Shown here piece after piece: positions 53,765-62,963 of a DNA stretch of 64,000 nucleotides. Below the pieces are notes generated by a model, which was not told the origin of the DNA, ran no database searches, and saw nothing but the letters and a program-made list of their open reading frames with translations. The translations under genes were made by a program, and so were the position numbers. The stretch is from AV69 sp036498205 (GTDB lineage Bacteria > Verrucomicrobiota > Verrucomicrobiia > Chthoniobacterales > UBA10450). The stretch spans positions 16,835 to 80,834 of the forward strand of contig DASXIC010000039.1 in the NCBI GenBank assembly GCA_036498205.1, given 5' to 3'. Position 1 is the first letter of the stretch; each line of letters starts with the position of its first letter.

Positions 53765-54415
53765 ATGATTCGATCCATTCTCGCGGTTCTCATTTTCACC
53801 GCCACAACCGCTTGGGCGCAGAAATCCATCCTCGAAATTGATGACCTGCAATGGGTAAACATTCGTAGCGTCGCGCCCACGATCGCGATCGAATTGCGTT
53901 ACGGCTCCTCCAACAACGTAGCGCACCGCCGCCTTTATCCACTTAACATGCAACCGATGATCCGAGCCGGAGTGGCGCAAAAACTGATCGAAGCGCAATC
54001 GCTTCTTCGACGCCGTCAGTACGGGCTCAAAATTTGGGACGCCTATCGACCGCGCGAGGTCCATACCCAACTTTGGCAGTTTGCCCCCCACAATAATTAC
54101 GTTGCCGATCCGACTGAGGCTATCGGCTCAATGCACAGCTGGGGAGTCGCAGTCGACGCGACCCTGGTGGATGATTGGGGACGCCCCGTTTCGATGCCGA
54201 CCGATTTTGACGATTTCACCCCTGCGGCAATGCTTCATTATACGGGCAATGATCGGCTGGTGCGGTTCCACCTGTATCTCTTGCAATCGGCGATGGCCCG
54301 GGCTGGCTTCTACGGTTTGCGGACAGAATGGTGGCATTTCACTACCAGCGATTGGCGCCGATACGTTCCTGCTGAACTAGCTAATCTCACCAACCCTGTC
54401 GCCCTTTCGCAGTAA
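53765..54415 (+). CDS. VanX-like D-Ala-D-Ala dipeptidase
   Basis: 216 residues. Signal peptide (MIRSILAVLIFTATTAWAQ). Peptidase M15D motifs: WDAYRPRE, SMHSWGVAVD with zinc ligands His124 and Asp131, and EWWHF with base Glu188 and zinc His191. Splits D-Ala-D-Ala or related dipeptides in the periplasm; no vanA/vanH neighbours, so a cell-wall recycling role is more likely than resistance. Starts just 13 bases after the coiled-coil gene. Confidence 0.92.
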   Translation: MIRSILAVLIFTATTAWAQKSILEIDDLQWVNIRSVAPTIAIELRYGSSNNVAHRRLYPLNMQPMIRAGVAQKLIEAQSLLRRRQYGLKIWDAYRPREVHTQLWQFAPHNNYVADPTEAIGSMHSWGVAVDATLVDDWGRPVSMPTDFDDFTPAAMLHYTGNDRLVRFHLYLLQSAMARAGFYGLRTEWWHFTTSDWRRYVPAELANLTNPVALSQ

Positions 54416-54417
54416 TA

Positions 54418-54921
54418 ATGGATGCGTTTCTACGCTTGCTTCAGCAACCGGAGTACGTCCACACACTGATTAATCCGTTGCCGGTTTACGGCGTTGGAGT
54501 TGGATTGATCGCGCTTATTCTCGCACTGTTCTTGCGCAATCGCGCTGCTCACATAACTGCGTTCGCAATCATCTTCGTGGGCGCGGCATCCGCCTGGCCG
54601 GTCGTTTATTACGGCGATGAAGCTTATGATCGGGTACTTTCGATGGCCGATTCGGACGGAAGCGCGTGGCTAAAGGCGCACGAGCACCGCGCTGACAAAC
54701 TTGTCTGGTTCTTCTATGCGCTCGCCATCGTCTCGGCAGCAGCCATTGTCGTTCCGATAAAATTTCCCAAGGTTGCCACCGCGCTCACGATTCTGACGGT
54801 TGTTCTCGCGGTCGGGGCGCTCGGTGCCGGAGGATATATCGCCTATGCCGGGGGAAAAATTCGCCACCGAGAATTCCGAAACGAACCGCCGCCGCCAAAC
54901 CCACCCGATAGGGAAGATTAG
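54418..54921 (+). CDS. Multi-pass membrane protein
   Basis: 167 residues, ATG at 54418. Four hydrophobic helices (YGVGVGLIALILALFL, ITAFAIIFVGAASAWPVVYY, KLVWFFYALAIVSAAAIVV, LTILTVVLAVGALGAGGYIAY) and a His-containing loop (KAHEHRADK). The layout resembles the DUF2231-type putative heme membrane proteins but I am not sure. Starts two bases after the dipeptidase stop; likely same transcript. Confidence 0.7.
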   Translation: MDAFLRLLQQPEYVHTLINPLPVYGVGVGLIALILALFLRNRAAHITAFAIIFVGAASAWPVVYYGDEAYDRVLSMADSDGSAWLKAHEHRADKLVWFFYALAIVSAAAIVVPIKFPKVATALTILTVVLAVGALGAGGYIAYAGGKIRHREFRNEPPPPNPPDRED

Positions 54922-54936
54922 TTTGTTTATTCCGCA

Positions 54937-56355
54937 ATGGCCACGACCCAATTGCGCGATGCCGAGCAAAGCGTCGAAGCACACAGCGCATCTCTGCAGA
55001 AGCCGCTCGGCCTCCGGGATCTCGTTCTTACCCAAATTCTGTTTGTAGTAGGCTCGAGCTGGGTCGGTACCGCCGCCAAACTCGGTTCATCGCATCTCTT
55101 CTTTTGGTTGCTCGCGATCCTGCTCTTCTACATTCCACAGGCGGCGGTCGTTATTTATCTGAATCGCCTTATGCCGCTCGAAGGCGGCCTTTATCAATGG
55201 GCCAAGCTCGGTTTGAACGAGTTCGCCGGCTTTATTGTCGCCTGGAATCTTTGGCTGCTCTCCATCACCGTCATCGCGCTGGGCGGAATGTTAGCGACAA
55301 CTAATATCTCGTACGCCATTGGCGAAAGCGCCGCCTGGATGCCAAATAGCAAATGGTGCGTGTCGCTGATCAGCTGTGCCCTCGTTCTCGGTCTGGGCTG
55401 GACCTGTTTCCGCGGTTTGTCTCTAGGCAAATGGGTCCATAACATCGGCGCTTTCGCCATGCTGCTGGTTTACGGTGCCCTTATTGCCTTGCCGTTCGTT
55501 GCCATGGCTCGCGGCGAGCTCAAGCAATATCCCCCGCTCCAGATCGCCGCGCCGACCATTTCGGCCTTCTATTGTTTCAACATCTTCAGCAAACTCGCGA
55601 TCGGCGCGCTCAGCGGATTTGAGTATGTCGCCATTCTCGCTGGCGAAACGCGTTCGCCCGCTCGCGACATTGGGCGCTCCGTCATCATCGCCTCTCCCAT
55701 CATCGCACTAATGTTTATTCTCGGGACCAGCTCGGTCCTGGCATTCATCGGTAACAACCCTATCGATCTCATCGGGCCTGTACCTCAAACGCTGCGGCTC
55801 GGTTTGCGCTCGTTTCCCATAGCCGGCGCCATCGCTTCAATCGGCATTATCCTGATGACGATCCGATCCATTTCCTCAACCAGCGTTCATCTCACCGGCA
55901 GTTCGCGGCTGCCGATGGTGGCAGGCTGGGACCGGCTACTGCCGATCTGGTTTTCGCGTTTGCATCCAAAATATAAGACGCCGATCAACTCAATTATCTT
56001 TGTCGGTATCATTACGTTGGTTATCGCAATTTCGAGCCAGATTGGCGCGGGAATTCAGGAAGCGTTTCAACTCGTCGACAACGCCGCAAATGTTTTTTAC
56101 GGGATCGTTTACGCGATTCTCTTTATTATCCCAATCGCTGGTATGAGCGCCGTTCGTTCCGGCGCGCCAGTTTGGTTGCGGATCGCTGCCCTGTGCGGCT
56201 TTGGCGTTTCTTTGCTCGCGATTTTTTTTACCGTTTATCCGATTATCGACGTGCCGAGCCCATTGGTTTTCGCGGCGAAAGTTATTGCTGTGACCGTAAT
56301 CGCCAATGCTGTCGGAGCTGCGATTTTTCTGGGTGCGCGTCGCAAACGCGCTTGA
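54937..56355 (+). CDS. APC-family amino acid permease
   Basis: 472 residues, about twelve membrane segments, with the first (GLRDLVLTQILFVVGSSWVGTAAKLG) typical of the APC fold and LPLEGGLYQWAKLG-like segment (RLMPLEGGLYQWAK). The basic loop near 310 (SGSSRLPMVAGWDRLLPIWFSRLHPKYKTPINS) matches the amino-acid antiporter/GABA permease subgroup. Substrate unknown. Confidence 0.87.
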   Translation: MATTQLRDAEQSVEAHSASLQKPLGLRDLVLTQILFVVGSSWVGTAAKLGSSHLFFWLLAILLFYIPQAAVVIYLNRLMPLEGGLYQWAKLGLNEFAGFIVAWNLWLLSITVIALGGMLATTNISYAIGESAAWMPNSKWCVSLISCALVLGLGWTCFRGLSLGKWVHNIGAFAMLLVYGALIALPFVAMARGELKQYPPLQIAAPTISAFYCFNIFSKLAIGALSGFEYVAILAGETRSPARDIGRSVIIASPIIALMFILGTSSVLAFIGNNPIDLIGPVPQTLRLGLRSFPIAGAIASIGIILMTIRSISSTSVHLTGSSRLPMVAGWDRLLPIWFSRLHPKYKTPINSIIFVGIITLVIAISSQIGAGIQEAFQLVDNAANVFYGIVYAILFIIPIAGMSAVRSGAPVWLRIAALCGFGVSLLAIFFTVYPIIDVPSPLVFAAKVIAVTVIANAVGAAIFLGARRKRA

Positions 56356-56523
56356 GGCCGCGTTGATCGATGCATGTCTGTCGTCGCGAGCTGCGCAGAC
56401 TATGCCAGTTCCCGCGGACCGGGAAATCTCGCAACTTTGCCCGCTGCGGTCATCGAACCACGACAGGGGGCCTATGCCAGATCGTTCACCATTCGTTCGG
56501 GACAACCGCAGTGCACAAGCGCC

Positions 56524-56850
56524 TCAATTACGAGAGCAGCTTTCACTGATCCAGCGCAAGTAATCCGGTGAACCTTCGGTCACACCCAGGCGAATAATTT
56601 CCGGTACTTCGTACGGGTGTAATTGAAGCAACCGTTTCGAGAATTCGGCAAAGCGCGCCGCGGTCAGTTTGAAAATCACAAGAACTTCAGCGCTTTCTTC
56701 GACTTTGTCTTTCCAGAAATACATTGATTCGACCGACGGTATAACGCTCGCACAGGCGACCAACGCGTTCTCTACCAGTTCGCGCGAAATTCTACGCGCC
56801 GTGTCCACGTCCGGAAAGGTGCTGAGAGCGACAGCGAATTCTTCGCTCAC
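56524..56850 (-). CDS. cutA: Divalent cation tolerance protein CutA
   Basis: 108 residues from the GTG at 56850, giving (V)SEEFAVALSTFPDVDTAR; the longer ATG frame overlaps mnmA. ACASVIPSVESMYFWKDKVEE and LHPYEVPEIIRLGVTEGSPDYLRWI are the family hallmarks. Trimeric, function debated (metal binding). Its GTG overlaps the mnmA stop (GTGA). Confidence 0.93.
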   Translation of the reverse strand: MSEEFAVALSTFPDVDTARRISRELVENALVACASVIPSVESMYFWKDKVEESAEVLVIFKLTAARFAEFSKRLLQLHPYEVPEIIRLGVTEGSPDYLRWISESCSRN

Positions 56851-57947
56851 GCCGCCGCCAGCGCTGTTTGCCGGCAAATCCAACCGCCGCCAAGGACTAC
56901 ATCGTCGTCGTAAAACACCGCCGCCTGTCCCGGCGTGACTGCTTTCTGCGGCTCATGTAAATCCACTTGGATCTGGCTATCGTTGAGAGGAGTCAAAGTC
57001 GCAGCCGCCCCCGGATGGTTATAACGAATCTTGATGGTCGCTTCGATCATGTTGACTGTTGGCGCGCCACTAATCCAGTTCACCCGATCAATTTCGAAGC
57101 GCTCCACTAACAGGTCCTCGGCCTCGCCAACGATGACCCGGTTACTCGCCGGATCGAGATCGACGACATAACGCGGACGCGCCGACCCGCCGGGTAAGCC
57201 CCTACGCTGTCCGATTGTGAACATCTCAATTCCGTCATGCGGTGCGATGAATTTGCCTTCCAAGTCGTAAATACCGCCAGGATGAAATTCGTCTCGGCCA
57301 AGATGCGAACGCAGAAAAGTTTTGTAATCCTGCCCCGGGACAAAACAAATTTCCTGGCTGTCCGCTTTATCGGCTACCTTCAATCCAAGCCTCCGCGCAA
57401 TCGAGCGAATCTCGGCTTTTGACATTCGGCCGAGCGGCGTCATGGCGCGCCGTAGTTGTTCTTGTCGCAGACTGAACAAAAAATAGGATTGATCCTTCCG
57501 CGGGTCAGCGCCCTTTCGCAAAACGGCGCCTTCGGGTTGCTGCTCGATAATTGCATAGTGCCCGGTAGCAATGAAATCGCAGTCCAATACTTGCGCCTTC
57601 TCCCAAAGATTCCCGAACTTTAGTTTTTCGTTACACATCACACACGGATTCGGCGTCCGACCAGCCTGGTATTCGCTCGAAAAATAATTGATAACCAGCT
57701 TCTCAAATTGGTCGGCTTCATCGACTACGTAATGTGGAATCCCGAGCGCATGGGCAACACCGCGCGCATCCGCCACCGCTTGCGGTCCGCAACACTTGTC
57801 CTCGGCGCGCGATATACAATCCTGCGGCCAAACCTTCATCGTCACCCCGACGACTTCGTAACTTTGCTCGCGCAATAGGTAAGCGGCGACACTTGAATCG
57901 ACACCGCCGCTCATTCCGAGCAACACACGCTCTTTTCCAGACCTCAT
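56847..57947 (-). CDS. mnmA: tRNA-specific 2-thiouridylase
   Basis: 366 residues from the ATG at 57947, just ahead of the ATP-pyrophosphatase P-loop VLLGMSGGVDSSVAA (residues 8-22). Catalytic Cys in TPNPCVMCNEKLKF (near 100) and in SQEICFVPGQDY (near 200); also ATGHYAI. Makes 2-thiouridine at the wobble base of Lys, Glu and Gln tRNAs. The longer frame up to 58031 overlaps the glycosylase gene and is not needed. Followed by cutA with a GTGA overlap. Confidence 0.95.
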   Translation of the reverse strand: MRSGKERVLLGMSGGVDSSVAAYLLREQSYEVVGVTMKVWPQDCISRAEDKCCGPQAVADARGVAHALGIPHYVVDEADQFEKLVINYFSSEYQAGRTPNPCVMCNEKLKFGNLWEKAQVLDCDFIATGHYAIIEQQPEGAVLRKGADPRKDQSYFLFSLRQEQLRRAMTPLGRMSKAEIRSIARRLGLKVADKADSQEICFVPGQDYKTFLRSHLGRDEFHPGGIYDLEGKFIAPHDGIEMFTIGQRRGLPGGSARPRYVVDLDPASNRVIVGEAEDLLVERFEIDRVNWISGAPTVNMIEATIKIRYNHPGAAATLTPLNDSQIQVDLHEPQKAVTPGQAAVFYDDDVVLGGGWICRQTALAAA

Positions 57948-58011
57948 TCTTCCCTTCTCTAGCGGCACTGGCCAACCCTCGCAAATGATTCCGACAAACG
58001 GTTGGCTTCGA

Positions 58012-58578
58012 CTACAACCTGGGTCGCACACTCACGTGTTGACTGTCGCGGAGGGTAAATCGCCAGGGCAAATGCGCAGATCTCCGAATGCCAACGCGCG
58101 AATCTGCAATAACCTCCGCCTCTCCTCCCGATCGAGCACGAAAACAAAACCGTTCGTCAGCGCAGAGATCCATTTCGTGATGATGAATTGTGATCGCGAG
58201 GGCCTGGGTAAGTTTCCCCGGGCCGGAGCAGAGTTCGCGCTCATCACGGGTTCGGCGACGTTTTTTCATTAATCCGATGCCCGCCGCCGGTTCAAGAGCA
58301 CGAATGAGAACAAAACCATTTTCGTCACCCTTGACTAAGACGTTCAGCATCCAGTGCACGCCATAATTAAGATAAACATAAGCCGTCCCGGCTTTGTTAC
58401 GTCCAACAAAGGCGCGTGCCGTCGGCCGAACAAAACAGTGAGAAGCTTCATCATCAAACTCAGTGTAGGCCTCTGTTTCCACAATCACACCCGCACACCG
58501 ACCCCAAATTAGTTCGCAACCGATCAGGTCTCGCGCACAGCTCAATGGATTACGTCGGAAAAAATCCGCGCCAATCAT
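58012..58578 (-). CDS. 3-methyladenine DNA glycosylase (AAG/MPG type)
   Basis: 188 residues from the ATG at 58578 (MIGADFFRRNPLSCARDLIG); a longer frame to 58650 overlaps the TonB-like gene by 43 bases and adds no family sequence. Motifs: VETEAYTEFDDEASHCF (catalytic Glu), NKAGTAYVYLNYGVHWMLNV, ALEPAAG and LCSGPGKLTQALAI, the MPG/AAG fold that removes alkylated and deaminated purines. In the secA-mnmA direction run. Confidence 0.92.
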   Translation of the reverse strand: MIGADFFRRNPLSCARDLIGCELIWGRCAGVIVETEAYTEFDDEASHCFVRPTARAFVGRNKAGTAYVYLNYGVHWMLNVLVKGDENGFVLIRALEPAAGIGLMKKRRRTRDERELCSGPGKLTQALAITIHHHEMDLCADERFCFRARSGGEAEVIADSRVGIRRSAHLPWRFTLRDSQHVSVRPRL

Positions 58579-58607
58579 TTTGGCGCTCGATGGGACCTGC
58601 GCGATTC

Positions 58608-59369
58608 TCAATTCTTCGGTTTGTAATAAACCGGTAAAGTGATCTCGCATGCTACCGGCTGACCATTGCGAAACGCCGGAATAAATTTCGCCGCCGCGAA
58701 ATCATCTCTTGCCGCCTCACCAAATCCAAGCAGAGGGGGATACTCAGAAACCACTTTCTGTGCCTGCAAGTTCCCCTCCGCGTCAACTTTTAGAGCGAGC
58801 TCCACTGCGCCGCTCACTGTGAGCGGTGCATCGCTGGAAGGGGGATAGTGGAAGCCGTCAAATTTGGAATCGGCACCTAGGCACGGCTGTGGACCAACAA
58901 AATCATTTTCTGTTTTCAGCTCATTTGCTTCCTGATTAGCAAAAATCCGCAAACGCGGCTTGTTGTTAATCACCTCGAACACAACTGTTCCGTAATAAAA
59001 AACGGAGACCGGTTGATGATTGCGAACCGCAGGAATCATTTTCGCATTTTCCAGGGCATGCTGAATCTCCTGTTCAAGCAGCTTGGAGTCCGGCGTGCCT
59101 CTATATGTCCCGCTCCATTTTACTTCGCCGGTTTTTTCTATCGCGGCGACAAACATGACTGCCGCGTTCTTTTGCCCCGCTTTAAGCAGTAAGTTGGTGT
59201 CGATCCGATTGATAACTGCATCAGGCGAGCTGCCAATGAGGGCGGGGCGATACATCGGCAGATCGGCGGCGACGGCAAATTGCGTTGCGATGCAGCCGGC
59301 GAGAGTGGCAAGAGCGAGACGGCACATGGTCGACAACGCAATCGCCTCCGCCAGTTTTTTCAAGCGCAA
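58608..59369 (-). CDS. Periplasmic protein with TonB-like C-terminal domains
   Basis: 253 residues with a signal (LALATLAGCIATQFAVAA). Two similar segments: one near 75-125 (FVAAIEKTGEVKWSGTYRGT ... LENAKMIPAVRNHQPVSVFY) and one near 190-250 (ALKVDAEGNLQAQKV ... DDFAAAKFIPAFRNGQPVAC), each ending F/A-x-IPA-x-RN-x-QPV, the TonB C-terminal pattern duplicated. Role in energy transduction is uncertain because there is no membrane anchor plus Pro-rich spacer. Starts four bases after secA. Confidence 0.75.
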   Translation of the reverse strand: MRLKKLAEAIALSTMCRLALATLAGCIATQFAVAADLPMYRPALIGSSPDAVINRIDTNLLLKAGQKNAAVMFVAAIEKTGEVKWSGTYRGTPDSKLLEQEIQHALENAKMIPAVRNHQPVSVFYYGTVVFEVINNKPRLRIFANQEANELKTENDFVGPQPCLGADSKFDGFHYPPSSDAPLTVSGAVELALKVDAEGNLQAQKVVSEYPPLLGFGEAARDDFAAAKFIPAFRNGQPVACEITLPVYYKPKN

Positions 59370-59373
59370 ACTC

Positions 59374-62300
59374 CTATGCTACGCGACCGCAGCAATTTTT
59401 GTATTTCTTGCCGCTCCCACACGGACACGGATCGTTGCGGCCTACTTTAGGCATGTCGCGCCGCACCGGTGCGAGATCGAGTTTCACTTCGCCGTCGCCT
59501 TCGCCGTTGTGAGCCGCTCCCATGGCGGCCGGGGCGGGTTGACGCTGACGTCCGGGCTGCGGTCCGTCCACACCCGGAGCGGTTTCGCGCACCAAAAATT
59601 GCGGAAGCGTTGCGAGAAAATTCTCGAATGCCTGCAAGTTGGATGTGCTGCGGAAAAGATTATGCAGGACCTCATTTTTTATATTGGCCATTAACTCGAC
59701 GAACATGTCGTAGGCCTCGGCCTTGTACTCTACCAGCGGGTCCTTCTGCGCATAAGCGCGCAGATAGACGCCCTCGCGCAAGGCGTCCATCGCGTATAAA
59801 TGCTCCTGCCACAGACGGTCGATCGCATTGAGAATGATGTAGCGCTCGAGGCTCTTCACTGCCGTCGGCTCTTCGTGCGACGCCTTGCGCTGGTAGGCGT
59901 CTTTGATTTTCTCGATCAAAAATTGCGCATTCCCATCTGGATCGCGCGTCTCAAACTGCGCCCGGTCTTTGTTTAGCCCGACCGGAAAAGTCGTATTCAC
60001 CCATTGCAATAGGCCGCTGTAGTTCGGCTCGTCGTCCGGTTTTCCGCTGCCGAGGTATTCTCTCACTTTCGCCGGTACCGCTTCGTCAACTACCTCGAAA
60101 ATCAGCGTCCGCGGTTCCTCACTGTCGATGACTTCATTACGATAGCCATAAACAACCTCGCGCTGATTGTTCATGACGTCGTCCATGTCGAGCGTCCGCT
60201 TCCGGATCAGGTAATTCCGCTGCTCGACCCGCTTCTGCGCAGTTTCGACCGATTTATTCAGCCACGGGTGCTCGAGCTCCTGTCCCTCTTCGAGACCGAA
60301 ACGTTCCATGATTTTCGTCATTCGGTCGGCTGCCCCGAAATTACGCATAAGGTCGTCCTCAAAACTGACGTAGAAACGCGACGCCCCGGGATCGCCTTGT
60401 CTCGCGCAACGGCCACGCAATTGCCGATCGATCCGGCGCGATTCGTGCCGTTCCGTGCCAATGACATAAAGTCCTCCTCTATCGGGCACGCTTGGGCCCA
60501 GTTTAATGTCGGTGCCACGACCGGCCATGTTAGTGGAAATCGTGACAGTTCCAGCCTGACCGGCGCGTGCGACGATCTCCGCTTCCTGCATGTGATATTT
60601 CGCGTTCAACACGTTGTGCGGAATCTTTTCGCGCTTGAGCATCCGGCTAAGCAACTCGCTCGCTTCCACGCTGACTGTTCCCACCAGCACCGGCTGCGAC
60701 TTGCCGTGGCATTCTTTGATCTCATTGATCACGGCGTTGTATTTTTCTCGCCGAGTCTTGTAGATGCGATCGTTCGAGTCCTTCCGCGCTACGGGTCGGT
60801 TGGTCGGTATAACAGCAACATCGAGCTTATAAATGTCGTGAAATTCGTTGGCTTCTGTCTCGGCTGTACCAGTCATGCCGGCGAGTTTTTGGTAAAGCCG
60901 GAAATAATTTTGAATCGTGATCGTCGCCAGCGTCTGCGTTTCGCGGTCAATTTGCACCCCTTCCTTCGCTTCGACCGCCTGATGTAATCCGTCGCTCCAG
61001 CGCCGGCCCGGCATCTTGCGACCGGTGTATTCGTCGACAATGACAACCTTATTTTCTTCGACGACGTACTGAACGTCTTTCTCGAACAAGCAGTAGGCGC
61101 GCAGCAGTTGTGAAATATTATGGATTCGCTCGGCCTGGCTGTCGCAAAGCTGCTGCCGCTCCGCTTTCATCTTCTCTCTCTCTTCGTCACCTAGAGCAGA
61201 GTTCAGATCGATTTCGGTGAATTCGTTAATCAAATCTGGCAGCACGAACGCATTCGGATCGTCGGGATTCATGAACGAACGCCCCTGCTCCGAGAGATCG
61301 GCCTCCTGCGATTTTTCGTCGATGGTAAAGAAGAGTTCTTCCTTCAGCGCAAAAAGCTCTTCCTTGCGCGTATCCTGGTAAAAAGAAAGCTCGGCCTTGT
61401 CGATCGCCTTGCGTTTTTCCGGGTCTTCCATCATGCGCAGCAACTGCTTGTTGCGCGGCTGGCCTAGTTTCACCTTGAACATCAAAAGGCCGCCCTCCTC
61501 GGTTTCACCCGCGTCGAACTTCTCTTTCGCCTCACTCGCAACGCGATTGCAGAGCATGTTCTGCTTACGGACGAGTTGCTCGACCAAAGGCTTCCATTTG
61601 TCGTACTGATGCGTCGAGATCGTGGCTGGCCCGCTGATGATCAGTGGTGTTCGCGCCTCGTCGATGAGAATAGAATCGACTTCGTCAACGATCGCATAAT
61701 TGTAACCACGCTGGACTTGCTGTTCCCGCGTGGTCGCCATCCCATTATCGCGCAAATAATCGAAACCAAATTCGGAGTTCGTTCCGTAGGTGATGTCCAT
61801 CGCGTACTGCTCACGCCGAACGTCGGGCGGCTGGTCGTGCTGAATGCACCCAACGGTGAGTCCCAGAAAAGTGTAGAGCTGCCCCATCCACTCCGCGTCG
61901 CGCCGCGCGAGATAATCGTTCACCGTGACAAGATGAACGCCGCGTCCGGTCAAGGCGTTCAGGTAGAGCGGCAGAGTGGCCACCAGTGTTTTCCCTTCGC
62001 CAGTCGCCATTTCCGCGATCTTCCCTCGATGCAGAACGACGCCGCCGATAAGTTGGACGTCGAAATGGACCATGTCCCATTTCATTGGTTGATCGCAGAC
62101 ACTGAAGGTGTGGCCCCGTTCTTTGAGCCGGCGCGCCGCGTTTTTCACCACCGCGAAAGCCTCCGGCAGAATCTCGTCGAGCCGCTTCCACTGCTCCTCC
62201 GTTGAAGAAATCTTCACCAACTCATCGTTCCAAGCCGCAGTTTTGGCTCGGAGGTCTTCGTCAGAGAGCGATTTAAACTGCTCGTCCAACTCGTTGATGC

Positions 62301-62379
62301 GACGGACGATAGGCGTCATGCGCTTGATCTCGCGCTGATTCTTTGACCCCAATATCTTCTTTAAAATCCAGCCTACCAT
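59374..62379 (-). CDS. secA: Preprotein translocase subunit SecA
   Basis: 1001 residues. The ATPase motor of the Sec system. Walker A MATGEGKTLVATLPLYL near residue 130, DEVDSILIDEARTPLIISG (motif II), preprotein-binding domain, TISTNMAGRGTDIKLG (motif V/VI) near 620-635, helical scaffold and wing, and a C-terminal zinc finger CPCGSGKKYKNCC at about 984-996. Its size is about 100 residues above E. coli SecA, mostly in insertions near 300-370. First gene of a run to TonB-like, glycosylase, mnmA, cutA. Confidence 0.96.
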   Translation of the reverse strand: MVGWILKKILGSKNQREIKRMTPIVRRINELDEQFKSLSDEDLRAKTAAWNDELVKISSTEEQWKRLDEILPEAFAVVKNAARRLKERGHTFSVCDQPMKWDMVHFDVQLIGGVVLHRGKIAEMATGEGKTLVATLPLYLNALTGRGVHLVTVNDYLARRDAEWMGQLYTFLGLTVGCIQHDQPPDVRREQYAMDITYGTNSEFGFDYLRDNGMATTREQQVQRGYNYAIVDEVDSILIDEARTPLIISGPATISTHQYDKWKPLVEQLVRKQNMLCNRVASEAKEKFDAGETEEGGLLMFKVKLGQPRNKQLLRMMEDPEKRKAIDKAELSFYQDTRKEELFALKEELFFTIDEKSQEADLSEQGRSFMNPDDPNAFVLPDLINEFTEIDLNSALGDEEREKMKAERQQLCDSQAERIHNISQLLRAYCLFEKDVQYVVEENKVVIVDEYTGRKMPGRRWSDGLHQAVEAKEGVQIDRETQTLATITIQNYFRLYQKLAGMTGTAETEANEFHDIYKLDVAVIPTNRPVARKDSNDRIYKTRREKYNAVINEIKECHGKSQPVLVGTVSVEASELLSRMLKREKIPHNVLNAKYHMQEAEIVARAGQAGTVTISTNMAGRGTDIKLGPSVPDRGGLYVIGTERHESRRIDRQLRGRCARQGDPGASRFYVSFEDDLMRNFGAADRMTKIMERFGLEEGQELEHPWLNKSVETAQKRVEQRNYLIRKRTLDMDDVMNNQREVVYGYRNEVIDSEEPRTLIFEVVDEAVPAKVREYLGSGKPDDEPNYSGLLQWVNTTFPVGLNKDRAQFETRDPDGNAQFLIEKIKDAYQRKASHEEPTAVKSLERYIILNAIDRLWQEHLYAMDALREGVYLRAYAQKDPLVEYKAEAYDMFVELMANIKNEVLHNLFRSTSNLQAFENFLATLPQFLVRETAPGVDGPQPGRQRQPAPAAMGAAHNGEGDGEVKLDLAPVRRDMPKVGRNDPCPCGSGKKYKNCCGRVA

Positions 62380-62479
62380 TTCCGTAATTTACTCGAATAC
62401 GAACAATCCGGTTCTTACGCGCCTTTCGCAAACGAAACTTCGGTTAGACAGCGCTCGCCGTGCCGTGTTGATTCGCCCC

Positions 62480-62893
62480 ATGAAGAAAATCATCTCGACG
62501 ACGGAAGCGCCCGCGGCCGTCGGGCCATATTCCCAAGCCATTCGGGCTGGCAATCTTATCTTTTGTTCCGGCCAGATTCCGCTCGATCCCAAAAGCGGCA
62601 AAATCGTCGAAGGCGATATCACGGCGCAGGCGCGGCGCGTAATGGAAAACATTACCGCGGTATTGAGAGCGGAGGGGATGACTTTCGAAAACATCGTGAA
62701 GACGACTATGTTCCTGACCGATCTCGGGGATTTCCAAACCGTCAACGAGCTCTACGGTTCCTATTTCAAATCCGATCCGCCCGCACGCTCCACCGTTCAG
62801 GTCTCGGCCCTGCCAAAGGGAGCCAACGTCGAAATCGAAGTCATCGCCATTGCCAATACTACCGGCGGCAAATCAATCGATACCTGGGAGTAA
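62480..62893 (+). CDS. ridA: RidA family enamine/imine deaminase
   Basis: 137 residues from the ATG at 62480 (MKKIISTTEAPAAVGPYSQ), the family start; an upstream in-frame start at 62465 adds only five residues. Conserved GPYSQAIRAGNLIFCSGQIPLD, and C-terminal PPARSTVQVSALPKGANVEIEVIAI with the substrate Arg. Hydrolyses reactive 2-aminoacrylate. Divergent from secA, convergent with gmd. Confidence 0.94.
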   Translation: MKKIISTTEAPAAVGPYSQAIRAGNLIFCSGQIPLDPKSGKIVEGDITAQARRVMENITAVLRAEGMTFENIVKTTMFLTDLGDFQTVNELYGSYFKSDPPARSTVQVSALPKGANVEIEVIAIANTTGGKSIDTWE

Positions 62894-62910
62894 TTTACCG
62901 GGCTATCAGC

Positions 62911-62928
62911 GGGGGATTTGCTTCCCCC
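62911..62928. terminator. Possible hairpin between ridA and gmd
   Basis: GGGGGA-TTTGCT-TCCCCC, 6 pairs, between two convergent genes. No T run, so it is a weak candidate. Confidence 0.35.
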
Positions 62929-62963
62929 TGTTGGCACAAATAAATTGTGGGGCCGAGCCTCAC

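Noticed and set aside
60268..60987. 239-codon open frame on the plus strand inside secA
   Set aside because: Antisense to secA; GC-rich third-position shadow.
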